Shown: positions 24,414 to 32,126, numbered from the stretch's first letter. The stretch: 33,833 bases of DNA from Pirellulaceae bacterium (GCA_020852965.1 JADYZV010000188.1:1-33833); one strand, 5' to 3'. Numbers and translations: made by a program. Notes: a model not told the origin generated them from the letters alone.

Positions 24414-25112
24414 ATGGAAACGTCGCTGCATCGCCAGCTTAAATTGCACTACGCTGCCACGCCCGAATTGACCGAGGTTACTTTGGATGGCTTCCGCATC
24501 GACGCGATCGGTCCCTCAGGAGAGCTGATCGAAATTCAACACGCTGGCTTGGGTGCCTTGCGCAACAAGACGAAACAGTTGCTCGCTTGCTCCAAGCACA
24601 AGCTGCGGATCGTCAAACCGATCGTCGCCCGCAAGCGCGTAGTAACATTGCACAAGCCTGGTGGGAAAGTGCTACGCAGTCGGATGAGCCCCAAACGCAG
24701 TGAACTATTGGATCTATTTCAGGATCTTGTTCACTTTTCAAACGTTTTTCCCATGAAGCGTCTGACGCTCGAATTTGTATTGATCGAAGCCGAAGAGACG
24801 CGCATCGATCGCAAGAATCCTCGCCGTCGAGGCAAACAGTATGTTTCGCTCGATCAACAGTTGGTAGCCGTAGGCCAATCGATTGAGTTTATCACCGCGC
24901 GCGATCTACTGACGCTCGTACCTATCGAACGGCTTCCCAATCCTTTCGATACAGCACACTTGGCGGCCGCGCTCGAGCGACCGCGTTGGTTTGCCCAGAA
25001 GGTCAGCTACTGCCTACGGCAGACGGGGATTGCCAAAGTGGCGGGCAAGCGTGGCAACACGCAGCTCTATCGTCTCAGCCCCGTGAGAAAAGCACGCAGG
25101 ACCGCCGCTTAG
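24414..25112 (+). CDS. Uncharacterised protein: possible nuclease-like N-terminus plus winged-helix-like C-terminus
   Basis: This 232-residue protein belongs to a family I have seen in planctomycetes but whose function I do not know. The N-terminal part reads like a PD-(D/E)XK-type core: Asp30 in GFRIDAI, a hairpin, then ELIEIQ (Glu40, Gln42) and a downstream Lys52 in LRNKTKQLL, followed by a strand (HKLRIVKPIVARKRVV). Residues about 85-135 (SPKRSELLDLFQDLVHFSNVFP) are helical and basic. The C-terminal part (about 180-225; PFDTAHLAAALERPRWFAQK, then YCLRQTGIAKVAGKRGNTQLYRL across 25005-25074) looks like a winged helix. A DNA or RNA nuclease is a reasonable guess, but activity is inference. 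AGGAAAG at 24403-24409 is a good ribosome site. It sits 15 bases behind pyrE and converges on the prolyl oligopeptidase gene. Confidence 0.85.
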   Translation: METSLHRQLKLHYAATPELTEVTLDGFRIDAIGPSGELIEIQHAGLGALRNKTKQLLACSKHKLRIVKPIVARKRVVTLHKPGGKVLRSRMSPKRSELLDLFQDLVHFSNVFPMKRLTLEFVLIEAEETRIDRKNPRRRGKQYVSLDQQLVAVGQSIEFITARDLLTLVPIERLPNPFDTAHLAAALERPRWFAQKVSYCLRQTGIAKVAGKRGNTQLYRLSPVRKARRTAA

Positions 25113-25149
25113 AGCGTCATCAAAGCACAAGCCGTTTAAGCGCTAACCA

Positions 25150-25176
25150 CGTCGACCGGCGGAGCGGTCAGCGACT
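25150..25176 (-). repeat. Hairpin repeat between convergent genes, overlapping a stop codon
   Basis: GACCG (25154-25158) and CGGTC (25165-25169) form a 5-bp stem around GCGGAG, which is CTCCGC on the minus strand. It shares CGGTCAGCGACT with the copy at 1291-1317. Its last two bases lie within the stop codon (25175-25177) of the prolyl oligopeptidase gene. The 62-base gap holds nothing else. Confidence 0.6.
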
Positions 25177-27361
25177 ATGGCGCCAGCCGTTCTCCCAAGA
25201 ACCAATAGGCTAGGGCCTGCATGTAGGCGCGTTGTTTATTGTTCGCGGCCCCACCGTGGCCACCCTCGATATTCTCATAGTAAGTGACATCTTGCCCAAG
25301 TGCTTCCATCTTAGCCATCATCTTGCGGGCATGCCCAGGATGGACGCGGTCGTCACGCGTCGACGTGGTAAACAACACGGCTGGATACTTGGTTTCCGGA
25401 GCGACCAACTGATAGGGTGAGTAGGTCTGAATGAACTCCCACTCGCCGGGTGAATCGGGATTACCGTACTCGGCCATCCAGCTCGCTCCGGCTAATAGCA
25501 GGTGAAAGCGCCGCATATCGAGCAGGGGCACTTGGCACACAGCCGCTTCGAACAGTTGCGGATAGTGAGTGATCATGTTGCCGACCAACAGTCCGCCATT
25601 CGAGCCGCCTTGGATCCCCAAATGCTCACGGCTGGTAACCTTCCGCGCGATCAAATCTTCAGCGACAGCAGCAAAATCCTCATAGGCTTTGAGTCGATTC
25701 TGCTTCAAAGCTGCTTGATGCCAACGAGGCCCATACTCTCCGCCACCGCGAATGTTAGCGACGACGTACACGCGGCCTTGTTCTAGCCAGGCGCGACCGA
25801 CGCTCGGATTGTAGCCTGGCGTCAACGAAATCTCGAAGCCACCGTAGCCGTATAATAGTGTCGGTGTGCTCCCGTCGAGAGGGAGCTCGTTGGGGGCGAC
25901 CATGAAGTAGGGAATCTGCGTTCCATCGCGACTGGTCGCAAAATGCTGACTGACCGTTAGATCGCTAGCGTCGAACTGAGCACTCAACTGCTTCAATTGT
26001 TCCGGCTCAGCGCCAATGCTGCCGTGATAGAGAGTGGTCGGCGTCAGGTAATCGCTGGAGGTCATCCAATAGTCGTTGGAATCGTCGGCATCGACCGCAC
26101 TGACGCTTACCGTTCCGAACTGTGGAGCACCCGAGAGTGGTGTTTTACTCCAACCCGTATCGTTCTTTGTTAGCACGTAGACGCGATTCTTGACATCTTC
26201 GAGCACATTGAGCAACAAGTGGTCGCGCGTGGTGGCGAAGCTCTCGAGCGATGAGTGCTCCGTGGGCTCGAAGGCCAGATCGAATTCGCGCTTGCCTGCC
26301 AGGAACGCATCGAGCTGTGTGACGAGCAGTGAACCGGCTTGATACGCCTGCCCACCAACTTCCCACGGTTCGCGCAATTGAAGTATCAAGTATTGATGGA
26401 AAACCGATTTGTCAACGCTGTTGGGAACGTCGATCTTTGTCAACTGGTTGTCGTCGCCGAGTAGGTATAGTTCATTGTTATAGAAGGCCAGCGAGCGACT
26501 GACGAAATTGCGTTCGAAGCCGGGCGAGTCATCGTGATGAGCGGCGATGTACATGTCTGTCGCTTCCCCCTCATAGACCACCGCTGCCTCGGCAAGAGGA
26601 GTACCGCGCTGCCAGCGTTTGGCCATCCGCGGGTATCCCGAGGTGGTCATGCTCCCATCGCCGAAATCGGTGTAGACAAAAACGTGGTCGCGATCGATCC
26701 AATTCATCCCCCCTTTGGCTTCGGGACGTTCAAAGCCACCCTCGACAAACTCGCGCTTCTTCACATCAAACTCTCGCGTAACCGACGCGTCGGCACCGCC
26801 GCGCGACAGGTCGATCAAGGCGCGGTCGTAGTCCGGGCGCAACAGGCTGGCGCCGTCCCACACCCAATTCTCGTTCTCCGCTTTGGCTAGCTCGTCCAGA
26901 TTCAGCAATATTTCCCACTTCGGGTCGGGCTTACGGTATTCATCCAGGGTTGTCCTACGCCACAGGCCACGCTCGTTCTGTTGATCGCGCCAGAAATTGT
27001 AGTAGAACTCGCCATGTTTGCTCACAAAAGGAATGCGTTCGTCCGAGTCGAGGATTTTGAGCAGATCGTCGCGCAGCTCAATAAAGCTCGGGTCGGTGTC
27101 AAAGTGCTCTTGTGTTTTCGCGTTGCGTTGACGGACCCAATCGAGTGCCTTTTCGCCAGTGACGTCTTCCAGCCATAGATAGGGATCTTCTTCCACGGTT
27201 ACATCCGATACTTTGGTTTGTCCGACGGCCAAATTGATTAACAACCATTGTGTCGCGAGCATCAGCGACAGTCCGAGCATTGTGTTGCGTCGCAACGAGT
27301 TCTGCGCCGCTACGGTATTGGGCAGCACGCAGCTATCGAGCTGGAAACATTTGCGAAGCAT
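25175..27361 (-). CDS. Secreted prolyl oligopeptidase family serine peptidase (S9A)
   Basis: This peptidase of about 728 residues cleaves, by family, on the carboxyl side of proline in short peptides. After an N-terminal leader (MLGLSLMLATQWLLINLAVG, about 28-47) the S9 N-terminal start EDPYLWLEDVTGEKALDWVRQ is visible, then a beta-propeller region (about 115-465), then the catalytic alpha/beta-hydrolase domain. The triad is Ser in GIQGGSNGG (about 587), Asp in TRDDRVHPGHA (about 670) and His in EGGHGGAANN (about 702). YGYGGFEISLTP and ANIRGGGEYGPRWHQA are further family signatures. The start is ATG 27361, because AAGGAG lies seven bases upstream; the TTG at 27367 sits against that site. The leader is long, so export could also begin from Met at 27280. 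It likely acts in the periplasm on peptides. Confidence 0.93.
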   Translation of the reverse strand: MLRKCFQLDSCVLPNTVAAQNSLRRNTMLGLSLMLATQWLLINLAVGQTKVSDVTVEEDPYLWLEDVTGEKALDWVRQRNAKTQEHFDTDPSFIELRDDLLKILDSDERIPFVSKHGEFYYNFWRDQQNERGLWRRTTLDEYRKPDPKWEILLNLDELAKAENENWVWDGASLLRPDYDRALIDLSRGGADASVTREFDVKKREFVEGGFERPEAKGGMNWIDRDHVFVYTDFGDGSMTTSGYPRMAKRWQRGTPLAEAAVVYEGEATDMYIAAHHDDSPGFERNFVSRSLAFYNNELYLLGDDNQLTKIDVPNSVDKSVFHQYLILQLREPWEVGGQAYQAGSLLVTQLDAFLAGKREFDLAFEPTEHSSLESFATTRDHLLLNVLEDVKNRVYVLTKNDTGWSKTPLSGAPQFGTVSVSAVDADDSNDYWMTSSDYLTPTTLYHGSIGAEPEQLKQLSAQFDASDLTVSQHFATSRDGTQIPYFMVAPNELPLDGSTPTLLYGYGGFEISLTPGYNPSVGRAWLEQGRVYVVANIRGGGEYGPRWHQAALKQNRLKAYEDFAAVAEDLIARKVTSREHLGIQGGSNGGLLVGNMITHYPQLFEAAVCQVPLLDMRRFHLLLAGASWMAEYGNPDSPGEWEFIQTYSPYQLVAPETKYPAVLFTTSTRDDRVHPGHARKMMAKMEALGQDVTYYENIEGGHGGAANNKQRAYMQALAYWFLGERLAP

Positions 27362-27368
27362 GCTCAAT

Positions 27369-27374
27369 CTCCTT
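27369..27374 (-). promoter_or_regulatory. Ribosome binding site deciding the prolyl oligopeptidase start
   Basis: AAGGAG on the minus strand lies seven bases before ATG 27361. This is one of the few strong Shine-Dalgarno sites in the window and it excludes the TTG at 27367. The 142-base gap between this gene and the downstream end of the pseudouridine synthase gene must also hold its promoter; no clear consensus was seen. Confidence 0.7.
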
Positions 27375-27503
27375 AGATGTATGGTTCATAAATGATGAAT
27401 TAATGAGGTGATAGATAGCTTATTGTGCGATTATCGTGATTCAACCCGTCGTATGAATGCCGAGTCCACTCCGCGTAGTAACAGCGCTGCACTCGTTGCG
27501 AGC

Positions 27504-28433
27504 CTACACCTTTTTTTTGACACGACGGCGGAAGTCACGGAATTCTTGTGGCCAGGGAGCGCTGAACTGCAACGCTTCGCCCGTCTCGGGGTGTGTCAAT
27601 CCGAGCGTTTCCGCGTGCAATGCGATGCGTTTGAGCGGCCAACACGGATGCTCGGCAAGTTCGGCTTGATAGCGCGGATCACCGATGATCGGATGTCCGG
27701 CGTCGGCCAGGTGGACGCGAATCTGATTGCGACGGCCCGTCTCCAATTGCATTTGCAACAGCGACGCATCGTGCCAGCGCTCTTTCACACGATAATGCGT
27801 AATCGCCAGTTCACCGGCGGCGGGGTCGCTAACGGAGTAGCGATTGAGCGATTCATCGGTTGCCAAGTAAGATCGAAAAGTCCCTCGATCGCTGGACACC
27901 ACGCCGCGCACGATGGCAGTGTATTTGCGCTCAGGCTTCCGCGCCGCGAATTGCTCGCGAAGCTTGTCAGCCACTTCATACGATTTGGCGAAGACCAACA
28001 AACCCGACACACCGCGATCGAGTCGATGAACACAAGTCGCTTTGGCTCCAGGCTGATTGCGCTCGAGCCACTTGCGAATTTGGGACTGCAGCGTGTTCGG
28101 CTCGCGTTTGCGCGTGGGGACGGTCAGCAAGCCGGCGGGTTTGTTGACCACGATAATTTGCTCATCGTCGTAGACCACTTCGAAACGGGCGCTCAGATTG
28201 GCTTTTGCCTTGGGAAGCTTGGTTGGTTGCGGAGCGTAGTCGATCTCGACTTCGTCGCCTATGTCGAGCTTGGTGTGAGTTTGCGAGAGGGTTCGGCCAC
28301 GACTACTAACGGCCCCATCGTGCAACAGCTTCTCCGCCACGCTACGATGAACTTTCAACGCCGTTTGCACTACATGCAGGGCCGTTCGTGCCGGTAGGGG
28401 TAGATTGGGAGGTACGGTATAATTAATGATCAA
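27504..28433 (-). CDS. RluA/RluD-family pseudouridine synthase
   Basis: The enzyme isomerises uridine to pseudouridine in ribosomal (or transfer) RNA. The 309-residue protein has an S4-like RNA-binding region (about 15-70; LPARTALHVVQTALK, LLHDGAVSSRGR), followed by the catalytic domain. FEVVYDDEQIIVVNKPAGLLTVP leads into the active-site motif HRLDRGVSGLL, with Asp139 as the expected catalytic residue. LETGRRNQIRVHLADAGHPIIGD is the standard late motif. Which RNA position is modified cannot be read from the sequence, so no gene symbol is given. The only start compatible with this N-terminus is TTG 28433, without a ribosome site. The C-terminus is basic (FRRRVKKKV). It stands alone, with the plus-strand glycolate-type gene divergent upstream. 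Confidence 0.93.
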   Translation of the reverse strand: MIINYTVPPNLPLPARTALHVVQTALKVHRSVAEKLLHDGAVSSRGRTLSQTHTKLDIGDEVEIDYAPQPTKLPKAKANLSARFEVVYDDEQIIVVNKPAGLLTVPTRKREPNTLQSQIRKWLERNQPGAKATCVHRLDRGVSGLLVFAKSYEVADKLREQFAARKPERKYTAIVRGVVSSDRGTFRSYLATDESLNRYSVSDPAAGELAITHYRVKERWHDASLLQMQLETGRRNQIRVHLADAGHPIIGDPRYQAELAEHPCWPLKRIALHAETLGLTHPETGEALQFSAPWPQEFRDFRRRVKKKV

Positions 28434-28564
28434 AATTGGTATTCGGTGCGATGCGATATATTGGCGATTTGGGGCATGGAACCCAAAACTCTATTGTAAA
28501 CCAAGTGGCTCGCGCCTGCGACCATAGCAGCCTTGGAGGGGATGGTTTAAAATCATGCCGTGAT

Positions 28565-28655
28565 CGACGAGGTTACGAGTCACTTTTGCGTAGCGGATGA
28601 GGTTACGAGTCCCCTTTATTCGGCACGCGTCTGGGACTCGCGGGCCTCGTCCACG
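28565..28655. repeat. Three copies of the GACGAGGTTACGAGTCC repeat
   Basis: Direct copies are at 28566-28581 and 28595-28612, and an inverted, more diverged copy is at 28633-28655 (GGGACTCGCGGGCCTCGTCC). The second and third copies could pair as a hairpin. The motif is the same as the arms at 1107-1175. The cluster lies in the 268-base gap between two divergent genes, just before the GlcF-type gene, so promoters may sit beside or within it. A TATAAT at 28418-28423 on the plus strand is visible but has no convincing -35 partner. Confidence 0.75.
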
Positions 28656-28701
28656 CACGAAATGTATCCAATTCCATTCTCCCCCTCCTTAAACTCCCGC
28701 C

Positions 28702-29958
28702 ATGCTGCACAACATCGATTCGGAAAAACTAGGACCTCGGGGCGAAGCGATGAGTCGCGCGGTGGGGACATGTGTCCACTGCGGGTTCTGCCTGCCAGCC
28801 TGCCCGACCTATCAAGAGCTCGAGAGCGAAATGGACTCGCCGCGCGGACGAATTCTGCTGATGAAATCGGTGTTGGAAGGGTCCTTAGAGGTTGAACAAG
28901 CCGCACCTCACATCGACCGCTGCCTGGGCTGCCTAGCTTGTGTCACGCATTGTCCGTCTGGCGTCCAATACGGCGACTTGATCAGCTCGTATCGCGACCA
29001 TGTGCGGACGCAAGGCAAGCGCCCTTGGTCGCTGCGAGATATGTTGGTCGGTTTAACGCTTCCGTACAAGGAACGTTTCCGCTGGGCGGTGCGGATGGGG
29101 CAATGGACCCGTCCCCTGAATCGCTTCGTCCCCGCTTCGCTACGCCCGATGTTGGATTTGGTCCCCGATGACTTACCTCCGCGACAAACGCTTCCAAGCA
29201 TTACACCGGCCGTGGGCAAGCGACGGGGGCGCGTGGCCCTGTTGGCCGGATGCGCACAGCAGGTGCTCGCCCCGGATATCAACGCTTCGGCCGTGCGTGT
29301 GCTGAGTCGCAATGGGATCGAAGTTGTCATCCCAGAAGGGCAGGGCTGCTGTGGCGCGCTGGCTTGGCATACCGGACGGGGTGACCAAGCGGCCAAGTTC
29401 GCTCGACGTCTGATCGACTCCATCCCGAGCGACGTCGACTGCTTGGTTACTACTGCCGCTGGCTGCGGCTCGGCTATTCACGAGTACCCACTGCTGCTCG
29501 CCGGGTCGGACGCTGAGCAGAGCGGGCGCGAGTTGGCGCAGCGCTCACTCGATATTTCTGTTTACCTCGATCGATTGCAGCTCGAAGCGATCGAGCCTCT
29601 GAGTAGGCTCAAACGAGTGGCCTACCACGATGCGTGTCACTTAGCGCATGCACAAGGAGTTCGCTCCGAGCCGCGCAGTCTTTTGGCGCGCGTGCCTGGG
29701 TTAGAAGTTGTCGAATTATCCGATTGTGACACCTGTTGCGGTTCGGCGGGAACGTACAACATCGAACAACCAGAAATTGCTCAAAACCTTGGAATTCGCA
29801 AGGCGCAGAACGTAATCGACAGCGGTGCGTCGGCTGTCGTCTCCGGCAACATCGGTTGTTTAGTTCAGATAGAAAAACATCTGCGACCTTTTACCAATCG
29901 AGTAGCGATTTTGCATACTGTGCAGATCCTAGATCGGGCTTACAAGAAGATTCTATAG
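28702..29958 (+). CDS. glcF: Glycolate-oxidase-type iron-sulfur subunit (GlcF-like)
   Basis: GlcF carries electrons from the FAD subunits of glycolate dehydrogenase to the membrane chain. The 418-residue protein has two 4Fe-4S motifs, CVHCGFCLPACP (Cys24, 27, 30, 34) and CLGCLACVTHCPSG (Cys74, 77, 80, 84), followed by two CCG-domain (DUF3400-like/heterodisulfide reductase) units. These include LLAGCAQQVLAPDIN with GQGCCGALAWH, and YHDACHLAHAQGV with CDTCCGSAGTYN. Length and order match GlcF; the related LutA/GlpC families differ in spacing. The start at 28702 fits the family N-terminus, without a ribosome site. No GlcD or GlcE gene is next to it in the window, so its flavin partner must be elsewhere, or it serves another 2-hydroxyacid dehydrogenase. 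Confidence 0.88.
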   Translation: MLHNIDSEKLGPRGEAMSRAVGTCVHCGFCLPACPTYQELESEMDSPRGRILLMKSVLEGSLEVEQAAPHIDRCLGCLACVTHCPSGVQYGDLISSYRDHVRTQGKRPWSLRDMLVGLTLPYKERFRWAVRMGQWTRPLNRFVPASLRPMLDLVPDDLPPRQTLPSITPAVGKRRGRVALLAGCAQQVLAPDINASAVRVLSRNGIEVVIPEGQGCCGALAWHTGRGDQAAKFARRLIDSIPSDVDCLVTTAAGCGSAIHEYPLLLAGSDAEQSGRELAQRSLDISVYLDRLQLEAIEPLSRLKRVAYHDACHLAHAQGVRSEPRSLLARVPGLEVVELSDCDTCCGSAGTYNIEQPEIAQNLGIRKAQNVIDSGASAVVSGNIGCLVQIEKHLRPFTNRVAILHTVQILDRAYKKIL

Positions 29959-30091
29959 TTGTGACGCTCGAACGAGCTTCGCAGTAAATTGGCAAATTGC
30001 TAGCAGCCGATACGTTCCTTTGTCGTGAGGTGGAGTTGTTTGACTCCCCCATTCCCATTTACCAAGACTCGTGGAAGGAAAAAATCCAAAG

Positions 30092-30373
30092 ATGACTGGT
30101 TCGCAGAAAGTTAAGACCGGTAGCTTCGAGGCGGTGCGAGAGTTCATTCGCGGAGAACTGTGCGAGAAGAATCAGTTGGAGAGAGACGCTTTCGAAATGT
30201 CCGAGCGCGTCTTGATCCGTCGAGGACAACACTGCGGATTTTACTTTTGTATCTACGGACCACGCAGCGTACGACTGACTGCTGTCTGGGACCTCGTCAA
30301 AGGCTCGATATTTTTCTACGACTCGCTCGGACGCCGTGCTACCAGTTGCCCCGTTCCGGTCCATCAGGCATAG
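30092..30373 (+). CDS. Small conserved-looking protein upstream of csrA
   Basis: This protein of 93 residues has unknown function. It begins with a polar N-terminus (MTGSQKVKTGSFEAVREFIRG), then a compact core with alternating strands (RVLIRRGQHCGFYFCIYGPR, SVRLTAVWDLVKGSIFFYDSLG). I have an impression of similar short proteins beside csrA in other planctomycetes, but this was not checked. ATG 30092 is preferred, with AAGGA about 13 bases upstream; a GTG at 30071 would add seven residues. There are 116 bases between its stop and the csrA start. The same strand and closeness suggest, but do not prove, shared transcription. The frame used is different from the csrA frame, which also stays open across part of this gene. 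Confidence 0.7.
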   Translation: MTGSQKVKTGSFEAVREFIRGELCEKNQLERDAFEMSERVLIRRGQHCGFYFCIYGPRSVRLTAVWDLVKGSIFFYDSLGRRATSCPVPVHQA

Positions 30374-30476
30374 CCCCTACAAACCCCATAGCGCGCAAAC
30401 GAATTGCCAGCATTGTGGACCGGCCAGTTCAGTTTACGCAGTGCAAAGACGATTTTGCTAACAGTTCAACATTCAT

Positions 30477-30481
30477 GGAGG
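30477..30481 (+). promoter_or_regulatory. csrA ribosome binding site, with an embedded GGA
   Basis: GGAGG at 30477-30481 lies eight bases before the GTG at 30490. It selects GTG over the in-frame ATG 30475, which overlaps the site itself. CsrA proteins bind GGA in loops that overlap ribosome sites, so self-repression is possible here; no strong hairpin around it was found by eye. Confidence 0.7.
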
Positions 30482-30489
30482 ATGAAACC

Positions 30490-30738
30490 GTGTTAATTTT
30501 GTCGCGACGCGAGTCGGAGAGTATTTGTTTTGGGGACGATATCGTGCTCACGATCGTCGCGGTGGGAAAAGACAAAGTTCGCATAGGTGTACAAGCACCT
30601 CCAGGAGTTCGGATACTTCGTAGTGAGTTGGAGATCGACGTGAATGCGCCCGGCGGAAGCCTTGCGTTCCCTCAGCCAGAATGCGAGCCAGCCCCGCAGG
30701 CGAAAGTGCCGCCTCTTCGCCGCCGCCGCGCTGCCTAA
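30490..30738 (+). CDS. csrA: Carbon storage regulator CsrA
   Basis: CsrA is a small dimeric RNA-binding protein that controls translation and stability of mRNAs by binding GGA motifs. Starting at GTG 30490 gives the canonical N-terminus MLILSRRESESI, followed by GDDIVLTIVAVGKDKVRIGVQAPPGVRILRSEL in the positions expected for the five strands (30538-30635). Arg6/Arg7 at the first strand and Arg44 in RILRSE match RNA-contacting positions of the family. At 82 residues it is longer than the usual 60-70: residues about 52-82 are a Pro-rich tail ending PPLRRRRAA, whose basic end could add RNA contacts (inference). A hairpin at 30869-30899 and a repeat at 30920-30939 follow before the convergent sugar-isomerase-like gene. 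Confidence 0.95.
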   Translation: MLILSRRESESICFGDDIVLTIVAVGKDKVRIGVQAPPGVRILRSELEIDVNAPGGSLAFPQPECEPAPQAKVPPLRRRRAA

Positions 30739-30868
30739 TCCACGTCCACCCAGTCTCGGACCCTACTTGGTCCGCGAAGTTCAGCCGTGGCTTTTGAGCC
30801 GAGTCACACTCAATGGCTGCTATCCGAGCTCCCTGCGGCGAGCGCCTGCCAGCGCCGCCCATGCCGCG

Positions 30869-30899
30869 CGCTCAACCGCCCATGACAGGCGGTTGAGCG
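30869..30899. terminator. Perfect 12-bp hairpin downstream of csrA
   Basis: CGCTCAACCGCC (30869-30880) and its exact complement (30888-30899) enclose the seven-base loop CATGACA. It lies between convergent genes and could act in both directions, although only a weak T-rich stretch (CTATTATTA) follows. It may instead be another dispersed palindrome. Confidence 0.5.
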
Positions 30900-30919
30900 G
30901 CCCTATTATTAGACAGTCG

Positions 30920-30939
30920 TGGATCGCTCCGCCGATCCA
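30920..30939 (+). repeat. Hairpin with the CTCCGC loop, possible csrA terminator
   Basis: TGGATCG and CGATCCA form a perfect 7-bp stem around CTCCGC, the loop shared with copies at 23441-23585 and 25150-25176. TACTTTT follows, so on the plus strand it could end csrA transcription. A 12-base palindrome (CTGATCGATCAG) lies further on at 30967-30978, just beyond the stop of the minus-strand gene. Confidence 0.55.
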
Positions 30940-30994
30940 TACTTTTAGGTTAGTCGTGCAGAGCGACTGATCGATCAGCGGCTAACTGCGACTG

Positions 30995-31924
30995 CTATTC
31001 GGAAGTGGACCTACCTAGCAGTTCATCGAGACCATCTAGATTCATCTTCAGGCTCTCGCGCGCATCGAGCTGCTCGCGGTGGTCGAGTATGCCGATTGGT
31101 CCCATGTAGCCCACCTCAGCGATCCAGCCCAGAATTTGCGAATCCAGCTCTCCCTCTCCAAGCGTGACAACCTTCTGCGCGGGATCGTCAGCTCCGCTGC
31201 GATTGGTGCCGTTGAGATTGAGACATAAAAGATAGGGCTTCATCTCCGCCAACGCCTGCGGGAATTCGCCAAGTTCATGGTGCGCGTGATGGAAGTTGTA
31301 GACGATGCCAACGTTCTTCTCGTCCGCCAACTGCTGCATGATGCGCACTAAGTTGGCGGGCTCGCCGATCCAGCCACCATGATTGTACAAACCGACCTGG
31401 CAACCCAGCGGGGCAACTTGTTCCGCCAATTGCTGCACAGCGTACGCGGCACGAGCTACGCGTTTCTCTTGGTTGTCAATCTTCTGCAACTCAGCGTCGG
31501 GCAGGCTGAGCCATAATTGCGTATGCACACCGCGCCGCTTGAAAAAATCGACGATCCGTTGAACTCCGGCGTCTTCAAGTGGATCGAGAGAACTAGCGCA
31601 CCACCAACCCGTCAGCTCAATATTATGCCGTTTGAGCGCATCGATTTCCGCATCCCAACTGGCGACATGTTCTTCGCGCCAATCGTAGGCCAAACGCTTG
31701 ACTCCCAGGTCGTCGAGCATTTGGGCGCGTTGTTCGGGCGAGCGATGCGCGGCGTCAAAGGGGACCACGCACCAGGCGACCAACTTATCACGCATCAAAT
31801 TGTCCGGCCCAGGCCGCAAAACAGCCACATTCGGTTCATCCGCCGACGCCCTTCCACTTCCGATCCCGAGTCCCCAGAGAATACAGCCTCCGAGCGCGAG
31901 CAGCACCAAGCGTTGATGTATCAT
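30995..31924 (-). CDS. Secreted sugar phosphate isomerase/epimerase-like TIM-barrel protein
   Basis: This protein of 309 residues, counted from ATG 31924, opens with a signal peptide (MIHQRLVLLALGGCILWGLG, likely cleaved after ASA at 26-28). The remainder fits the xylose-isomerase-like TIM-barrel superfamily (AP endonuclease 2 type). It shows strand-helix repeats such as LGVKRLAYDWREEHVASW, HNIELTGWWCASSLDP and VHTQLWLSL, then GCQVGLYNHGGWIGEP, VGIVYNFHHAHH, LLCLNLNG and a terminal EVGYMGPIGILDHRE. The metal ligands expected of this group (Glu/Asp/His) are plausible, but I could not place them all. In planctomycetes such exported members are common and are thought to act on sugars or sugar acids; the substrate is unknown. 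A longer frame begins at 31972 but would bury the signal peptide. It converges on csrA. Confidence 0.85.
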   Translation of the reverse strand: MIHQRLVLLALGGCILWGLGIGSGRASADEPNVAVLRPGPDNLMRDKLVAWCVVPFDAAHRSPEQRAQMLDDLGVKRLAYDWREEHVASWDAEIDALKRHNIELTGWWCASSLDPLEDAGVQRIVDFFKRRGVHTQLWLSLPDAELQKIDNQEKRVARAAYAVQQLAEQVAPLGCQVGLYNHGGWIGEPANLVRIMQQLADEKNVGIVYNFHHAHHELGEFPQALAEMKPYLLCLNLNGTNRSGADDPAQKVVTLGEGELDSQILGWIAEVGYMGPIGILDHREQLDARESLKMNLDGLDELLGRSTSE

Positions 31925-32045
31925 GGAGTAAGTTCCCTTTTTTAAGTCGCCACACGTCGCGGACGTCACCAAAACCTCCGAATCACACGCAGCTTGTGCT
32001 TACCTCACAATTGTAACCATTTAAATTAGACGAGTTCAGCGAGTC

Positions 32046-32065
32046 GACGTAAATTGTTTAACGTC
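32046..32065. promoter_or_regulatory. Weak inverted repeat in a divergent promoter region
   Basis: GACGT and ACGTC are ten bases apart in the AT-rich 202-base gap (31925-32126) between two divergent genes. This could be an operator, but five-base arms can arise by chance. No defined promoter boxes were seen here. Confidence 0.2.
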
Positions 32066-32126
32066 TAGCCGCAGGAGAGTGCGAATTTGAAATTGATATC
32101 ACTTTACTAATTTGCCATCGATCGCC

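Noticed and set aside
27408-28397. Plus-strand open frame of 329 codons
   Set aside because: It is antisense to the pseudouridine synthase, whose motifs are clear; its translation has no recognisable pattern.
28560-28906. Overlapping short frames upstream of the GlcF-type gene
   Set aside because: They consist of repeat sequence and then overlap the well-supported iron-sulfur gene in other frames.
30160-30489. Long upstream extension of the csrA frame
   Set aside because: The GGAGG site and the canonical MLILSRR start place translation at GTG 30490; the upstream frame overlaps another gene.
30739-30994. tRNA or small structured RNA gene
   Set aside because: The region holds separate hairpins and a palindrome, but no cloverleaf or known RNA motif could be formed by eye.
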